Assembly: GCF_041102575.1 (NCBI RefSeq)
Contig: NZ_JBGCUE010000006.1
Location: 62,001 to 126,000, forward strand
Source of the DNA: Tenuifilum sp. 4138str
Lineage (GTDB): Bacteria; Bacteroidota; Bacteroidia; Bacteroidales; Tenuifilaceae
Length of the DNA: 64,000 nt
Direction: 5' to 3'
The position numbers were made by a program, and so were the translations under genes. The notes under the pieces were generated by a model. The model did not search any database and was not told where the DNA came from. It saw only the letters and a program-made list of their open reading frames with translations. Below are positions 52,780 through 61,643 of the stretch, piece after piece. Position 1 is the first letter of the stretch. Each line of letters starts with the position of its first letter.

Positions 52780-54441
52780 GTGGCATACAAGCTTAGCCCA
52801 TTGTGGCAAAGGGCAATTATAGGTGGGAGTATTTGGGGTGCTCTGGAAATCACATTGGGTTCTGTACTTCACAACCTGATCGTTCCTATGGCTGCAGGAA
52901 CATTGCTTGCATCGCTTGGTGTATTAACCGTTTCTGCTATTTCGGCACCATCAATTCAGAGAGGATTCTTCTGGCGAGCAGCACTGATTTGTGCCTTACT
53001 TAAGTCAGTATCGCCTAGCGCGGTAATTCTACCTCCAATGGTGGGAATTGCACTTGAAGGGGTTCTTATGGAGTTAGGATTACTAATATTGGGCACAAAT
53101 GTACTTGGACTTTTACTGGGTGGAGGTTTGGCTCTGCTCTCAATTCCGCTTTTTAAAGCTATTAGACTATACATGATTTACGGACAAGGCATTGTTGAAT
53201 TTTTTAATAGCTTGTTAATCCAATTAACTGGAAGCAATAATGTGATTGTAACCAATCATTTGATTTATACCTTACTGATTATTTATTTGTCCCTTGGTAT
53301 CATATCGGCATTGATTGGATATAGCCTAGGGAAAAATAATTTGCCCATTGCCATTAATCCAATTGAAATTACAGTTTTTACAAGAGTTGGCAATAATCTA
53401 AATTTCAGAACTTATTTACTGTTGATAATCCATATAATTGCCCTTGTGTCATATCTTGCTTTTGCCTCAGCAATGCCTACTTGGTTTGCCATTTTGGGCG
53501 GTGGGTTATATTCAACTCTTGTTTTAGCCTTTTATGAAAGGCCCCGAAAAATGCTATTAAAGCCAATTTTTATATTGCCCGTTCTGGCATTTGCTTTTAT
53601 AATTCCATTAATCACAACCAAGTTAGTCCTGGTTCCAATGTATGGCTCATATATTTTTGTTAGAGCAATCTTTGTTGTTGTAACATTAGCTGCAATTGGA
53701 ACAGAGTTAGCCAAACCTGCCGTTAGTCAGCTTTTTAGTAGAGGATTTCTAAGTCCGGTTTACCATGCATCAAGCATGGCATTTAATGCCTTACCCATAT
53801 ACCTGGAAGCTTTTGAAAAATCGAAATTTACAGCTTCATCAATGCTTAAAAGTATTCAGGGCGTAATCAATAACTCGAGTTGGTGCGGTAATAGACCAAT
53901 ATTTATCGTTACAGGTGGTTTAGGTGAGGGAAAATCAACCTATTTAGAAAATCTGCTGGAAACTTTAGGGAAGGAAAAAGGCTTGAGTTTTAAGGGATTT
54001 ATTGCCAGGGGTATAGGTGCGCCACCGCTACGCGAGGGATATAATCTTAGGATAATACCCGAGGGAACCGACTTGATGTTGTGCCGTAGGATTGGAGCTT
54101 GTGGTTTGCCTAATAAGTCGTTTGAGTTTAACGATGGGGTTATAGTGAGGTTAACCACTGATTTGGCTGCTATTAATGCCGATGATATATTGGTTATTGA
54201 TGAGGTTGGCCGAATGGAGCTTTATGGTGAGGTGTGGGCAGGGCTAATAGAGCATCATCTTACAAAAACTAAGAATGTTTTGATACTAACAGTGAGGCGG
54301 GAAAACCTAATGCATGTTGTGGAAAGGTGGAACCTAACCGATGCCTACGTATTTGATATTAATAAGGTTGGTGTAACCGATGCTGCAAAGAGCATTAAAA
54401 ATTTAGTTCTCAGTTACCACGCGGCCAGTTCCCGAAAGTAA
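52780..54441 (+). CDS. membrane protein fused to THEP1-like NTPase
   Basis: 553 residues if started at GTG 52780, 2 bases after the previous stop; TTG at 52738 or GTG at 52765 are alternatives that overlap the previous gene. Residues 1-335 contain about ten hydrophobic segments, Gly/Ala/Leu-rich like an ECF-type S component or EcfT (for instance GVLMELGLLILGTNVLGLLL). Residues ~375-550 form a P-loop NTPase of the THEP1 (NTPase_1) family: Walker A GGLGEGKST near 380-388, ARGIGAPPLREGYNLRII, and Walker B ILVIDEVGRMELYG. THEP1 proteins hydrolyse NTPs slowly and their role is unclear. The fusion suggests NTP-dependent gating or energising of a membrane uptake step, which is inference. Confidence 0.78.
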   Translation: MAYKLSPLWQRAIIGGSIWGALEITLGSVLHNLIVPMAAGTLLASLGVLTVSAISAPSIQRGFFWRAALICALLKSVSPSAVILPPMVGIALEGVLMELGLLILGTNVLGLLLGGGLALLSIPLFKAIRLYMIYGQGIVEFFNSLLIQLTGSNNVIVTNHLIYTLLIIYLSLGIISALIGYSLGKNNLPIAINPIEITVFTRVGNNLNFRTYLLLIIHIIALVSYLAFASAMPTWFAILGGGLYSTLVLAFYERPRKMLLKPIFILPVLAFAFIIPLITTKLVLVPMYGSYIFVRAIFVVVTLAAIGTELAKPAVSQLFSRGFLSPVYHASSMAFNALPIYLEAFEKSKFTASSMLKSIQGVINNSSWCGNRPIFIVTGGLGEGKSTYLENLLETLGKEKGLSFKGFIARGIGAPPLREGYNLRIIPEGTDLMLCRRIGACGLPNKSFEFNDGVIVRLTTDLAAINADDILVIDEVGRMELYGEVWAGLIEHHLTKTKNVLILTVRRENLMHVVERWNLTDAYVFDINKVGVTDAAKSIKNLVLSYHAASSRK

Positions 54442-55202
54442 TGAACGTGAATCAATAATTGAGGGACCGTGGATGGCAGGATAAACAATTACTACATTTT
54501 TATCGGAGATTATTTGGATAATGAATGTCAGAGTGTTTTGGATATCGCTATTGTAAGCAATAGTTCCTTTGCGCGCCGATATTATAATTCCTAGAGCGTT
54601 ATTATCAATACCTTTCATGTGGTTAAAGCATTCTCTAAGGTGATGGGGAGCTTTTTAGTCCGATTGTTTACATGCCCAGCAAACTCAATTTGGTATTCAA
54701 TGTTTGCCGGATTTGCTCCCGGAATCAATACTTTTTCAGTATCGTATGGTTTAAAACTTACAGTCGGAAAGGCTATGGCATGGTTCCCTGCAGCCCTTTC
54801 GGTTACCATTGCACTCACAACACACGAGGCAAAAATCACTACTATAGTGGCGATCAACACATTAATATCCACAATGCCAATCTTGTAACCAGCCAGAATA
54901 ATTGCTATGCTAGCAGCAGCGTGAGCAGTGCTCAAACCAAAAATTAGTTGCCGATCGAGTGTTTTTAGCTTAAATATTTTTTGAGTGAGGTATGCCGCCA
55001 GCCATTTTGAGATTATGGCGAATGATATGAGAATTGCAGATAGTTCAAGCGATTCGTATCCGCTTACAAAAGCTTTCAGGTCAATTAGCATTCCAACGTA
55101 AAAAAGAAAGATAGGAATAAATAGGGCGTTTCCAATAAACTCGGTAATTCCAAATACTGTAATGGGCTCACTAATTGGGAGATGAAACCCAAAATTTTCC
55201 AT
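54403..55202 (-). pseudogene. remnant of CPA2-type cation/proton antiporter
   Basis: The 195-residue frame 54615-55202 begins in the middle of a Na+/H+ (Kef-like) exchanger domain: FGFHLPISEP, then GNALFIPIFLFYVGMLIDL, FGLSTAHAAASIAIILAGY, then the start of a polar C-terminal region. The usual ~230 N-terminal residues are absent; upstream is only an iorB terminator. At about 54615 the frame stops, and continuing sequence in another frame (54403-54618, with MKGIDNNALGIIISARKG and VVIVYPAIHGPSIIDSRS, USP-like) suggests a frameshift. Its 3' end overlaps the NTPase gene on the other strand by 39 bases. So it is truncated at the 5' end and broken near the 3' end. Confidence 0.72.
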
Positions 55203-55245
55203 TTGAAGTAGGATTAAGTTTTGCGTAAAATACTAAAGGTTAACT

Positions 55246-55274
55246 TAAAAAAAGCCACCCGGAGGGTGGCTTTT
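55246..55274 (-). terminator. terminator after iorB
   Basis: GCCACCC (55254-55260)/GGGTGGC (55264-55270), loop GGA, with a long A-run at 55246-55253 that reads as an eight-base U-tract for minus-strand transcription, 20-odd bases past the iorB stop. Confidence 0.9.
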
Positions 55275-55290
55275 AAATCAATCACTCAAA

Positions 55291-55872
55291 TTATTTGTTT
55301 TTTTCGCTGAACTCACGCCCTAACCGGAGTGCCTTAAGGTTTAACTGAACCACATCGTCGCCTTTTCTACCAAAAAGCTGGCGTATTCCTTCTTCGATTT
55401 TTTCGAAAGGAATATCGAGGAATAGCGAGGCAGCGCCAAGCATTACTATGTTTGAAGCTTTTGTTGAGCCTGCTTCCTTAGCAATGGCATCGGCATCAAT
55501 AGCAATGTGGTTCTTTACAGCTTTTATTTTAGATAGTATATCGTCGATGTTGGGGTAATCGGGAATGTTGTTAAAGGGGGTAACATTGGTTACCAACCAT
55601 CCTGTTTGGGCCAAAAAGGGTAAATACCTGAGGCCCTCCATGGGCTCAACAGAAATAATCATATCGGCTTTGCCAGCCGGAATGAGGTCGGAGGCAATTG
55701 GCTTATCGGATATTCGAAGGTGCGATTGCACGTCGCCGCCACGTTGGCTCATACCGTGCACCTCGGATTGTTTGATGTAGAGATTGCTGTTTACGGCGGC
55801 AAGTCCAATGGCTGCTGCAATGGAAAGTATTCCCTGTCCGCCTACGCCTGCAAGTATTATGTCGTTTTTCAT
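55291..55872 (-). CDS. iorB: indolepyruvate:ferredoxin oxidoreductase, beta subunit
   Basis: 193-residue gamma-type 2-oxoacid oxidoreductase subunit. Together with IorA it oxidatively decarboxylates aryl pyruvates from aromatic amino-acid transamination to aryl-CoA, reducing ferredoxin. Motifs: ILAGVGGQGILSIAAAIG at the N-terminus, SEVHGMSQRGGDVQSHLR, and SVEPMEGLRYLP. Length is normal for IorB. It lies 18 bp after iorA. Confidence 0.94.
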   Translation of the reverse strand: MKNDIILAGVGGQGILSIAAAIGLAAVNSNLYIKQSEVHGMSQRGGDVQSHLRISDKPIASDLIPAGKADMIISVEPMEGLRYLPFLAQTGWLVTNVTPFNNIPDYPNIDDILSKIKAVKNHIAIDADAIAKEAGSTKASNIVMLGAASLFLDIPFEKIEEGIRQLFGRKGDDVVQLNLKALRLGREFSEKNK

Positions 55873-55890
55873 GATTGAAGTCGTTTTATG

Positions 55891-57507
55891 TTACTCATTA
55901 GTCTCTTTCTTCTCAGCCTTTTTGCGTCGGGCAAAGGTCTGGATACATTCACGCTGAGGAATAATAACCGAAACGCCATTGTAAGCCAGCTCTTCCTTAA
56001 TGATTTTCACGTTCTCTTCGTGATTTTTCTTTAAGGGGGTTACAACCCTTATGTGGTCAGGGTGAACGCCAATTCCTTTACATATTTCAACAATTCGTCC
56101 GGTAGCCGAAGAGTGCTGGCCTCCGGTCATTCCGGTTGTTGAGTTGTCAGAAATAATAACTGTGATGGGCGAGTTCTCTACAACAGCGTCCAAAAGGCCA
56201 GTCATTCCGCTATGTGTAAATGTTGAATCGCCAATAACAGCAACCGCTGGAACAAGACCTGCATCGGCAGCACCTTTAGCCATGGTAATGGAGGCTCCCA
56301 TATCAACACAGGAGTTGATAGCATTATATGGAGGCAGCGCACCAAGGGTGTAGCAACCAATATCGGAGAAAACCCTTCCCGTTCCGTATTCCTTTAGTGC
56401 CTCATTCAAATCCTCGTAAACATCCCTATGCCCACAACCCTGACAGAGTGATGGGGGACGGTTTTTTACAACCTCGGGCACAGGCTCCCCCTCAGTAACC
56501 GTTAGCCCAAGGGCTTTGGCAACAATGTTGGGGTTAAGTTCGCCATCGCGGGGTAATGTTCCATCAAGTCGTCCGTGAATGGTTTTGCCAATGTTTAGGA
56601 AACCTTTTATCATTTCCTCAACAAGGGGGTATCCTTCCTCAAGTATCAAAAGCTTACTGCAGCTATTATAGAGTTCAGTAACCTGTTTGCGAGGTATTGG
56701 GTATTGGCAAATTTTAAGAACCGGATGTGGACATTTATGGTCAGGGAAATTCTCGATAAGGTAATTGTAAGCTATGCCAGTTGTTATTATACCTAAACTT
56801 TTATCGGTTCCCTCAATCATCTGGTTATAGGCCGATTTTTCAGACTCAAGTTCCATTGCAGTTTGGGAAACCAGCAGTTTTTTGTAGTTCTTGCGAGCAA
56901 TGGAGGGAAGCAAAACAAACTGGCGTGGATCCGATGGCAGTCGGAGTTCATTTTGGGGTCTCGACTCGCGACGCTGAACCCCGGCTCTTGAGTGAGCCAT
57001 GCGTGTAGTAATACGCATTAATACAGGAACGTTAAGCCTCTCGGATAGTTCAAATCCGAAATATGCCATATCGTAAGCCTCCTGTTGGTTCGATGGTTCC
57101 AGAATGGGAATCATTGAGAACTTACCGTAAAAGCGTGAATCCTGCTCATTCTGTGAGGAGTGCATCGATGGGTCATCGGCTGAAACCACAATTAGTCCAC
57201 CGTTAACCCCGGTAATGGAGGCATTAATAAAAGCATCGGCGGCTACGTTAAGCCCAACATGCTTAAAACAAACCATGGCCCTTTTACCGGCATACGACAT
57301 ACCGATGGCGGCCTCCATGGCAGTTTTCTCGTTAGCTGACCATTGCCTGTGAATATTCAATTCGGCTGCTTGCTTTGAGGCTTGCACGTATTCCATTATT
57401 TCGGTTGATGGGGTGCCAGGATAAGCGTATATCCCTGAAAGCCCTCCATCAATTGCGCCTTGCGCTATCGCTTCGTCGCCTAACAGTAGTAACTTGTTGT
57501 TATTCAT
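55891..57507 (-). CDS. iorA: indolepyruvate:ferredoxin oxidoreductase, alpha subunit
   Basis: 538-residue catalytic subunit with the pyrimidine-binding domain first (LLGDEAIAQGAIDGGLSG, YPGTPSTEIMEY, SANEKTAMEAAIG) and the TPP-binding domain later (LCQGCGHRDVYEDL near residue 350, DIGCYTLGALPPYN, GDSTFTHSGMTGLLDAV, ISDNSTTGMTGGQ). Most described IorA proteins end in a ferredoxin-like domain with two [4Fe-4S] clusters; here the protein stops after PQRECIQTFARRKKAEK, with only one cysteine. So electrons must leave by another route or partner. The enzyme is oxygen sensitive, which points to an anaerobic or microaerobic life. Confidence 0.93.
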   Translation of the reverse strand: MNNNKLLLLGDEAIAQGAIDGGLSGIYAYPGTPSTEIMEYVQASKQAAELNIHRQWSANEKTAMEAAIGMSYAGKRAMVCFKHVGLNVAADAFINASITGVNGGLIVVSADDPSMHSSQNEQDSRFYGKFSMIPILEPSNQQEAYDMAYFGFELSERLNVPVLMRITTRMAHSRAGVQRRESRPQNELRLPSDPRQFVLLPSIARKNYKKLLVSQTAMELESEKSAYNQMIEGTDKSLGIITTGIAYNYLIENFPDHKCPHPVLKICQYPIPRKQVTELYNSCSKLLILEEGYPLVEEMIKGFLNIGKTIHGRLDGTLPRDGELNPNIVAKALGLTVTEGEPVPEVVKNRPPSLCQGCGHRDVYEDLNEALKEYGTGRVFSDIGCYTLGALPPYNAINSCVDMGASITMAKGAADAGLVPAVAVIGDSTFTHSGMTGLLDAVVENSPITVIISDNSTTGMTGGQHSSATGRIVEICKGIGVHPDHIRVVTPLKKNHEENVKIIKEELAYNGVSVIIPQRECIQTFARRKKAEKKETNE

Positions 57508-57780
57508 ATAGTTAATGTGTTTCTTGTTATTTTGCTTGGTTTGAAAATAGAGTATTAAATCCTTAAGTGATAAATAATAAGTTTATAGACCGCCAAAACG
57601 CTTTAAAAAGCCAACATTCAATGCTACATTATGCAGGTAGTAAATAAAACTTACATCCATTAAACTTACAATTTGTAATTGATGCTGGTTAATCAATTTA
57701 ATGTTGTTAGCAAAAATACAAAAAACAATAATTGCAATAAAGTAAAATGCTGAAAAATATAAAATATTGTAATTGAGTGG

Positions 57781-58188
57781 TTATTCAATAATTGTTGCAA
57801 TAATTTTTCGACTCCCGCCGTGTTTTCGGAACTCACAAAGGTATATTCCTTGCCACGTTCCCAGGTTTAATCTTCCGTTAGTTATGGGTATAGATATCGA
57901 TGTTCCTACAACTGTGGTTTTAATGTGTGCTGGCATATCGTCATCGCCTTCCAGGTCGTGCTTAAAGTATGGCTCCATGGGGTAGTGCCTGTTAAAGAAA
58001 GCATTCAGGTCAGTTCTAACGCTGGGGTCTGCATTCTCATTGATGCTCAGCGCCGCTGATGTATGCTTAATGAATAGGTGAAGTAAACCTACCTGTGGTA
58101 GTTCAGGTAGTTGGTTTACTATTTCTGCAGTTACCAGATGAAAACCTTGGGGGTAAGGTCTAAGCACTATTTCTATCTGTTTTATCAT
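57781..58188 (-). CDS. YjbQ/UPF0047 family protein
   Basis: 135-residue member of the YjbQ family (secondary thiamine-phosphate synthase-like; true role unsettled). Family signatures are present: GLLHLFIKHTSAALSINENAD, the HYPMEPYFKHDLEGDDDMPAH segment with its conserved metal-binding His residues, and GTWQGIYLCEFR near the C-terminus. It begins one base after the end of the next gene (58190), indicating an operon. The upstream gap to iorA (57508-57780) holds nothing I recognise. Confidence 0.92.
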   Translation of the reverse strand: MIKQIEIVLRPYPQGFHLVTAEIVNQLPELPQVGLLHLFIKHTSAALSINENADPSVRTDLNAFFNRHYPMEPYFKHDLEGDDDMPAHIKTTVVGTSISIPITNGRLNLGTWQGIYLCEFRKHGGSRKIIATIIE

Positions 58189-58189
58189 A

Positions 58190-58615
58190 CTACATCAACC
58201 TTTTAATGTGTTGGTGAATGAAATCGAAAGCCCAGTTCTCAATGTCATCTCTTAGGGTATCGTAGGCTTTACGGGTAAGCGAATCGTCACTCTCAGTAGC
58301 TTTAGGGCTGTCGAAATGAAATACATATAGGTTTTTATATTGCAGATTACTGCTTGCAGTTTTTGCTACCTTGTTATCTAAAACCAGAACAATGTCGAAT
58401 TCCTTATCGGTAAGTGAGTTAAGGCTTTTGGGTTGATGCTTGGTTATATCAATTACTGCATCCATCATGCTTTGAGCTGCGTTAAGGTCAAGTTGTGTAG
58501 GTTCAATTCCTGCGCTGGTTACATTTGCAGCACCACGAGCATAGTATTTAAACCAACCTTCGGCCATGGCCGAACGGCAGGCGTTGTTTTGCGAAACTAT
58601 AAGTATTTCCTTCAT
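58190..58615 (-). CDS. low-molecular-weight phosphatase/ArsC-like protein, nucleophile missing
   Basis: 141-residue LMW-PTP-fold protein similar to thioredoxin-type arsenate reductases. The P-loop that should read C-x5-R (CTGNSCRS in ArsC) reads S8-QNNA-C13-R14-S: the first, catalytic cysteine is serine (codon TCG), while the second Cys, the Arg and the following MAEGW are kept. SAGIEP and a late FDSP (general-acid Asp region) are also kept. As written it should lack normal phosphatase or arsenate reductase activity. It may be a binding protein for phosphorylated ligands or a misassigned activity. Confidence 0.87.
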   Translation of the reverse strand: MKEILIVSQNNACRSAMAEGWFKYYARGAANVTSAGIEPTQLDLNAAQSMMDAVIDITKHQPKSLNSLTDKEFDIVLVLDNKVAKTASSNLQYKNLYVFHFDSPKATESDDSLTRKAYDTLRDDIENWAFDFIHQHIKRLM

Positions 58616-58683
58616 CCTTTTTCAGTTATGATTTTCCGAGCATAACAAAAAACACAATAAAGGTAAAGATTTTGAGTTTATGG

Positions 58684-58714
58684 TTTACGATGTTTGGTTC
58701 GATTACTACCTTTG
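58684..58714 (+). promoter_or_regulatory. promoter for second TonB receptor
   Basis: TTTA (58684-58687, one mismatch to TTTG), 19 bases, then TACCTTTG (58707-58714, full TAnnTTTG). The ATG follows 22 bases later at 58737. Confidence 0.5.
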
Positions 58715-58736
58715 GGGTTAAATTTCCAATGGCTAA

Positions 58737-61193
58737 ATGAGCGTAAAACCGCCATATTACATCTTTCTATGTGTTTTGGTGATATTTATCACCGGTTTTG
58801 CGTCGCTACATGCTCAGGAGCGAAGGGTGAAGATATCTGGCATTGTTAAGGATACGCTTAATATGCCTATACCCTCGGCAAGCGTTATTATTGTAGGAAG
58901 TTCTTTAGGTGTTTCAACCGACGATGAGGGGCGCTTCTCAATCACAGTAACCGATATTGATACAATTTCTATTAGGTTTTCGTGCCTGGGATACCAAACA
59001 CAGGAAATGAATGTTAAAGCTGAAAGGGGTAAGTTCCTTGAGGTAATTTTAAAACCATCGGAAGAGCATATTGAAGGGGTTTACGTTCGTTCGCAGCAAC
59101 GGAAGGTGGGAAACATTGAGCGCATTAGAATTGATGGATTAAAAACGTCCCCGAATGTGTCGGGCGGGTTGGAGTCACTGGTAAAGCTTTTGCCCGGGGT
59201 TTCATCGTCCAATGAGCTGAGCTCACAGTATAGTGTAAGAGGAGGGAATTTTGATGAAAATTTGGTTTACGTTAACGATGTTGAGGTTTACAGGCCTTTC
59301 CTGATTCGCTCAGCTCAGCAGGAGGGTTTAAGTTTCATAAACCCCGATATGGTTGGGGCGGTTGAGTTCTCATCGGGTGGGTTTACGGCTGAATTTGGCG
59401 ATAAGATGTCGTCGGTGCTTAATGTGCGTTACCGTGAGCCTAAAGCAAATGCGTTAAGGGTCAGTGCCGGTTTGCTGGGTGCCTCGGCAACCCTGGAAGG
59501 AGTTGCCATTGGCAACTCGCTTACCTACATGTCAGGGATGCGCTATAAGACATCGCGTTATATACTCAACTCGCTGGAAACCAAAGGCGATTACACCCCT
59601 TCGTTCTTCGATTGGCAAGGCATAGCAAACTATAAAATCTCCGAGAGGATTACCATTGGGCTGTTGGGCAATGTGGCCATAAACCGTTTCGACTTTCAGC
59701 CAAGGGTGCGTGAAACCCGTTTTGGTGTTTTTAACAACACCCTTCAGCTTAAAATTTACTACGATGGTCAAGAGAAAGACAGGTATTTATCGTCAATGGC
59801 TGCCTTAATTACTGCAATTAGGGTAACCTCCAATTTTAATGTCAAGGTAATTGGGTCATCATATTACTCAAACGAACGGGAAACATACGATTTGCTTGGG
59901 CAGTATTTCCTGAATGAGCTCGATAACTCCATGGGATCAAAAACCTATGGCGATAGCCTGATAAATGTTGGGATTGGAGGATTTCTGGATCATGCCCGTA
60001 ACCATATCAACCTTAAAGTTCAAAGCTTAAACCTGCTTGGCGATATGTGGTTCGGTAAAAGCCTAACTAAATTGGGGGTGCAGTTGCAGCGCGAAGCTTT
60101 AAGTGATGAGCTCCTGGAGTGGGGATTGGTTGATTCATCGGGATACGCTATACCCTACACAGGCTCACAGGTTGGGCTTGATAGATTTTTTGGGGCAGCA
60201 TCAACCATTGAGTCGTACCGCGCATTAGGGTTTGCTCAGGCCGATTTACACTTTAACGTTGGAAATTGGCAGTATAGAACTAATGTGGGATTCAGGGTAA
60301 GCCACTGGAGCTTTAACAAGGAAATTCTTTTTAGCCCCCGCTTAGCACTCAGCTTTAATCATTCAAACTATAGGAGTTTACAGTATCACCTTTCGTTTGG
60401 GTATTACTTTCAACCTCCCTTTTATAGGGAGATTCGTTTGGCTAGCGGTGAGCTAAATAGGAACATCAAAGCGCAACAATCCATTCATGCACTTGCAGGA
60501 GCCGAGTATTACTTTACAGCTTGGAGCCGACCATTCCGAATGAGCATAGAGTTCTATAATAAGTGGCTAAACCGTTTAATACCATACTCAGTTGATAACG
60601 TTCGTTTGCGTTACTCCGGCGAAAACATGGCAAGGGGATACGCACGAGGAGCCGACCTAAAGATAAATGGTGAGCTGGTTTCCGGAGCCGAATCGTGGCT
60701 CAGCCTTTCGATTCTCAAAACAAAGGAGGATAATCTTTACGACTCATATATCGATGAAGGTGGGAATACGGTTTACCCCGGATACTATTTCCGCCCTACC
60801 GATCAAACCTTTTCCGTTAGTTTATTTTTGCAGGATTACCTGCCTGGCGATAAAAGCTTTAGGGTTAACCTTACCGGGGTATACGGCAGTGGCTTGCCAA
60901 TGTTGGATAGCTCCGTTCCTGATCAGAAAAGCTTTAGGATGCCATCGTACAAGAGGATTGATGTTGGATTCACAAAATCCTTTATTGACAATGGGAAACG
61001 ACTGGTGGGTAATTTAAAAATTGCTAACCTCTCAGTAGGGGTCGATATTTTTAATCTTTTCAACTTTAACAATACGGTTTCCTATTTGTGGGTGCAAACT
61101 GTAGCCAACCAGGAGGGTAACTCGTATCGGTTTGCCGTGCCCAACTATCTAACTTCGCGCAGAGTTAATGTTAGGTTTCAAATGAATTTTTAG
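58737..61193 (+). CDS. TonB-dependent receptor with CarboxypepD_reg domain
   Basis: 818-residue outer-membrane receptor. Signal peptide to about residue 27 (ASLHAQ); then the Ig-like CarboxypepD_reg domain (residues ~32-110: KISGIVKDTLNMPIPSASV, GVSTDDEGRFSI), characteristic of Bacteroidota receptors; then the plug (SQYSVRGGNFDENLVYVNDV, NPDMVGAVEFSSGGFTAEFGDKMSSVLNV) and a long barrel ending RVNVRFQMNF with terminal Phe. No SusD-like gene accompanies it, so it is not a typical PUL pair. Ligand unknown. Confidence 0.92.
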   Translation: MSVKPPYYIFLCVLVIFITGFASLHAQERRVKISGIVKDTLNMPIPSASVIIVGSSLGVSTDDEGRFSITVTDIDTISIRFSCLGYQTQEMNVKAERGKFLEVILKPSEEHIEGVYVRSQQRKVGNIERIRIDGLKTSPNVSGGLESLVKLLPGVSSSNELSSQYSVRGGNFDENLVYVNDVEVYRPFLIRSAQQEGLSFINPDMVGAVEFSSGGFTAEFGDKMSSVLNVRYREPKANALRVSAGLLGASATLEGVAIGNSLTYMSGMRYKTSRYILNSLETKGDYTPSFFDWQGIANYKISERITIGLLGNVAINRFDFQPRVRETRFGVFNNTLQLKIYYDGQEKDRYLSSMAALITAIRVTSNFNVKVIGSSYYSNERETYDLLGQYFLNELDNSMGSKTYGDSLINVGIGGFLDHARNHINLKVQSLNLLGDMWFGKSLTKLGVQLQREALSDELLEWGLVDSSGYAIPYTGSQVGLDRFFGAASTIESYRALGFAQADLHFNVGNWQYRTNVGFRVSHWSFNKEILFSPRLALSFNHSNYRSLQYHLSFGYYFQPPFYREIRLASGELNRNIKAQQSIHALAGAEYYFTAWSRPFRMSIEFYNKWLNRLIPYSVDNVRLRYSGENMARGYARGADLKINGELVSGAESWLSLSILKTKEDNLYDSYIDEGGNTVYPGYYFRPTDQTFSVSLFLQDYLPGDKSFRVNLTGVYGSGLPMLDSSVPDQKSFRMPSYKRIDVGFTKSFIDNGKRLVGNLKIANLSVGVDIFNLFNFNNTVSYLWVQTVANQEGNSYRFAVPNYLTSRRVNVRFQMNF

Positions 61194-61201
61194 CATTACC
61201 T

Positions 61202-61405
61202 CTAGAATAAACGGGGGTAATCCTGATCGAATTTGTTTAAAATTTTTGAGATGATTGCCTCACGCAGGAACTTTGATTTGTTCCTTACCTTATACCGCTT
61301 GCAGTAGTGGTTAATGGCTTCTAACTCGCTGGTGTTAAACAGTATCTCTTTTCTATGAACCCGTTTTAGTTTTTCGGTATTGAACCCTCTACGTCGGCTA
61401 TTCAT
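61202..61405 (-). CDS. small ribbon-helix-helix-like protein
   Basis: 67 residues, very basic. The pattern KEILFNTSELEAINHYCKR then NKSKFLREAIISKIL fits a ribbon-helix-helix DNA-binding fold (beta strand, helix A, helix B with the [KR]-S-x-[FL]-[LIV]-R-E-A motif), as in CopG or MobC-like proteins of Bacteroidota. No toxin gene or mobilisation gene is adjacent. It ends 8 bp past the converging TonB receptor's stop. Confidence 0.72.
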   Translation of the reverse strand: MNSRRRGFNTEKLKRVHRKEILFNTSELEAINHYCKRYKVRNKSKFLREAIISKILNKFDQDYPRLF

Positions 61406-61643
61406 CGGTTAAATGACTTTTTTTGCAAATAAACCAACTTTTTTCCTCGGTTTTCATTATTGGTTCAAACAGTTATCAAAAAGTTTTTAACAACTGCTAT
61501 ATGTAAACCTCTTTAATACTTTAGCTTGTAGCAAATTAGTTCCTTTTTGCCATTTAACTCACATTGTTCTATTTTGATTATTTCCGAAAACGTTTTAAAT
61601 TTAGGATTTATTAACATAACCTTAGTCATTATAACCATACGTT
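61406..61643. other. divergent intergenic region
   Basis: 238 bp between the RHH-like gene (minus) and the histidine kinase (plus). TTTATTTG-like (minus strand, 61426-61433) and TAAATTTA-like boxes occur, but no complete promoter pair can be claimed. No RNA structure seen. Confidence 0.4.
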
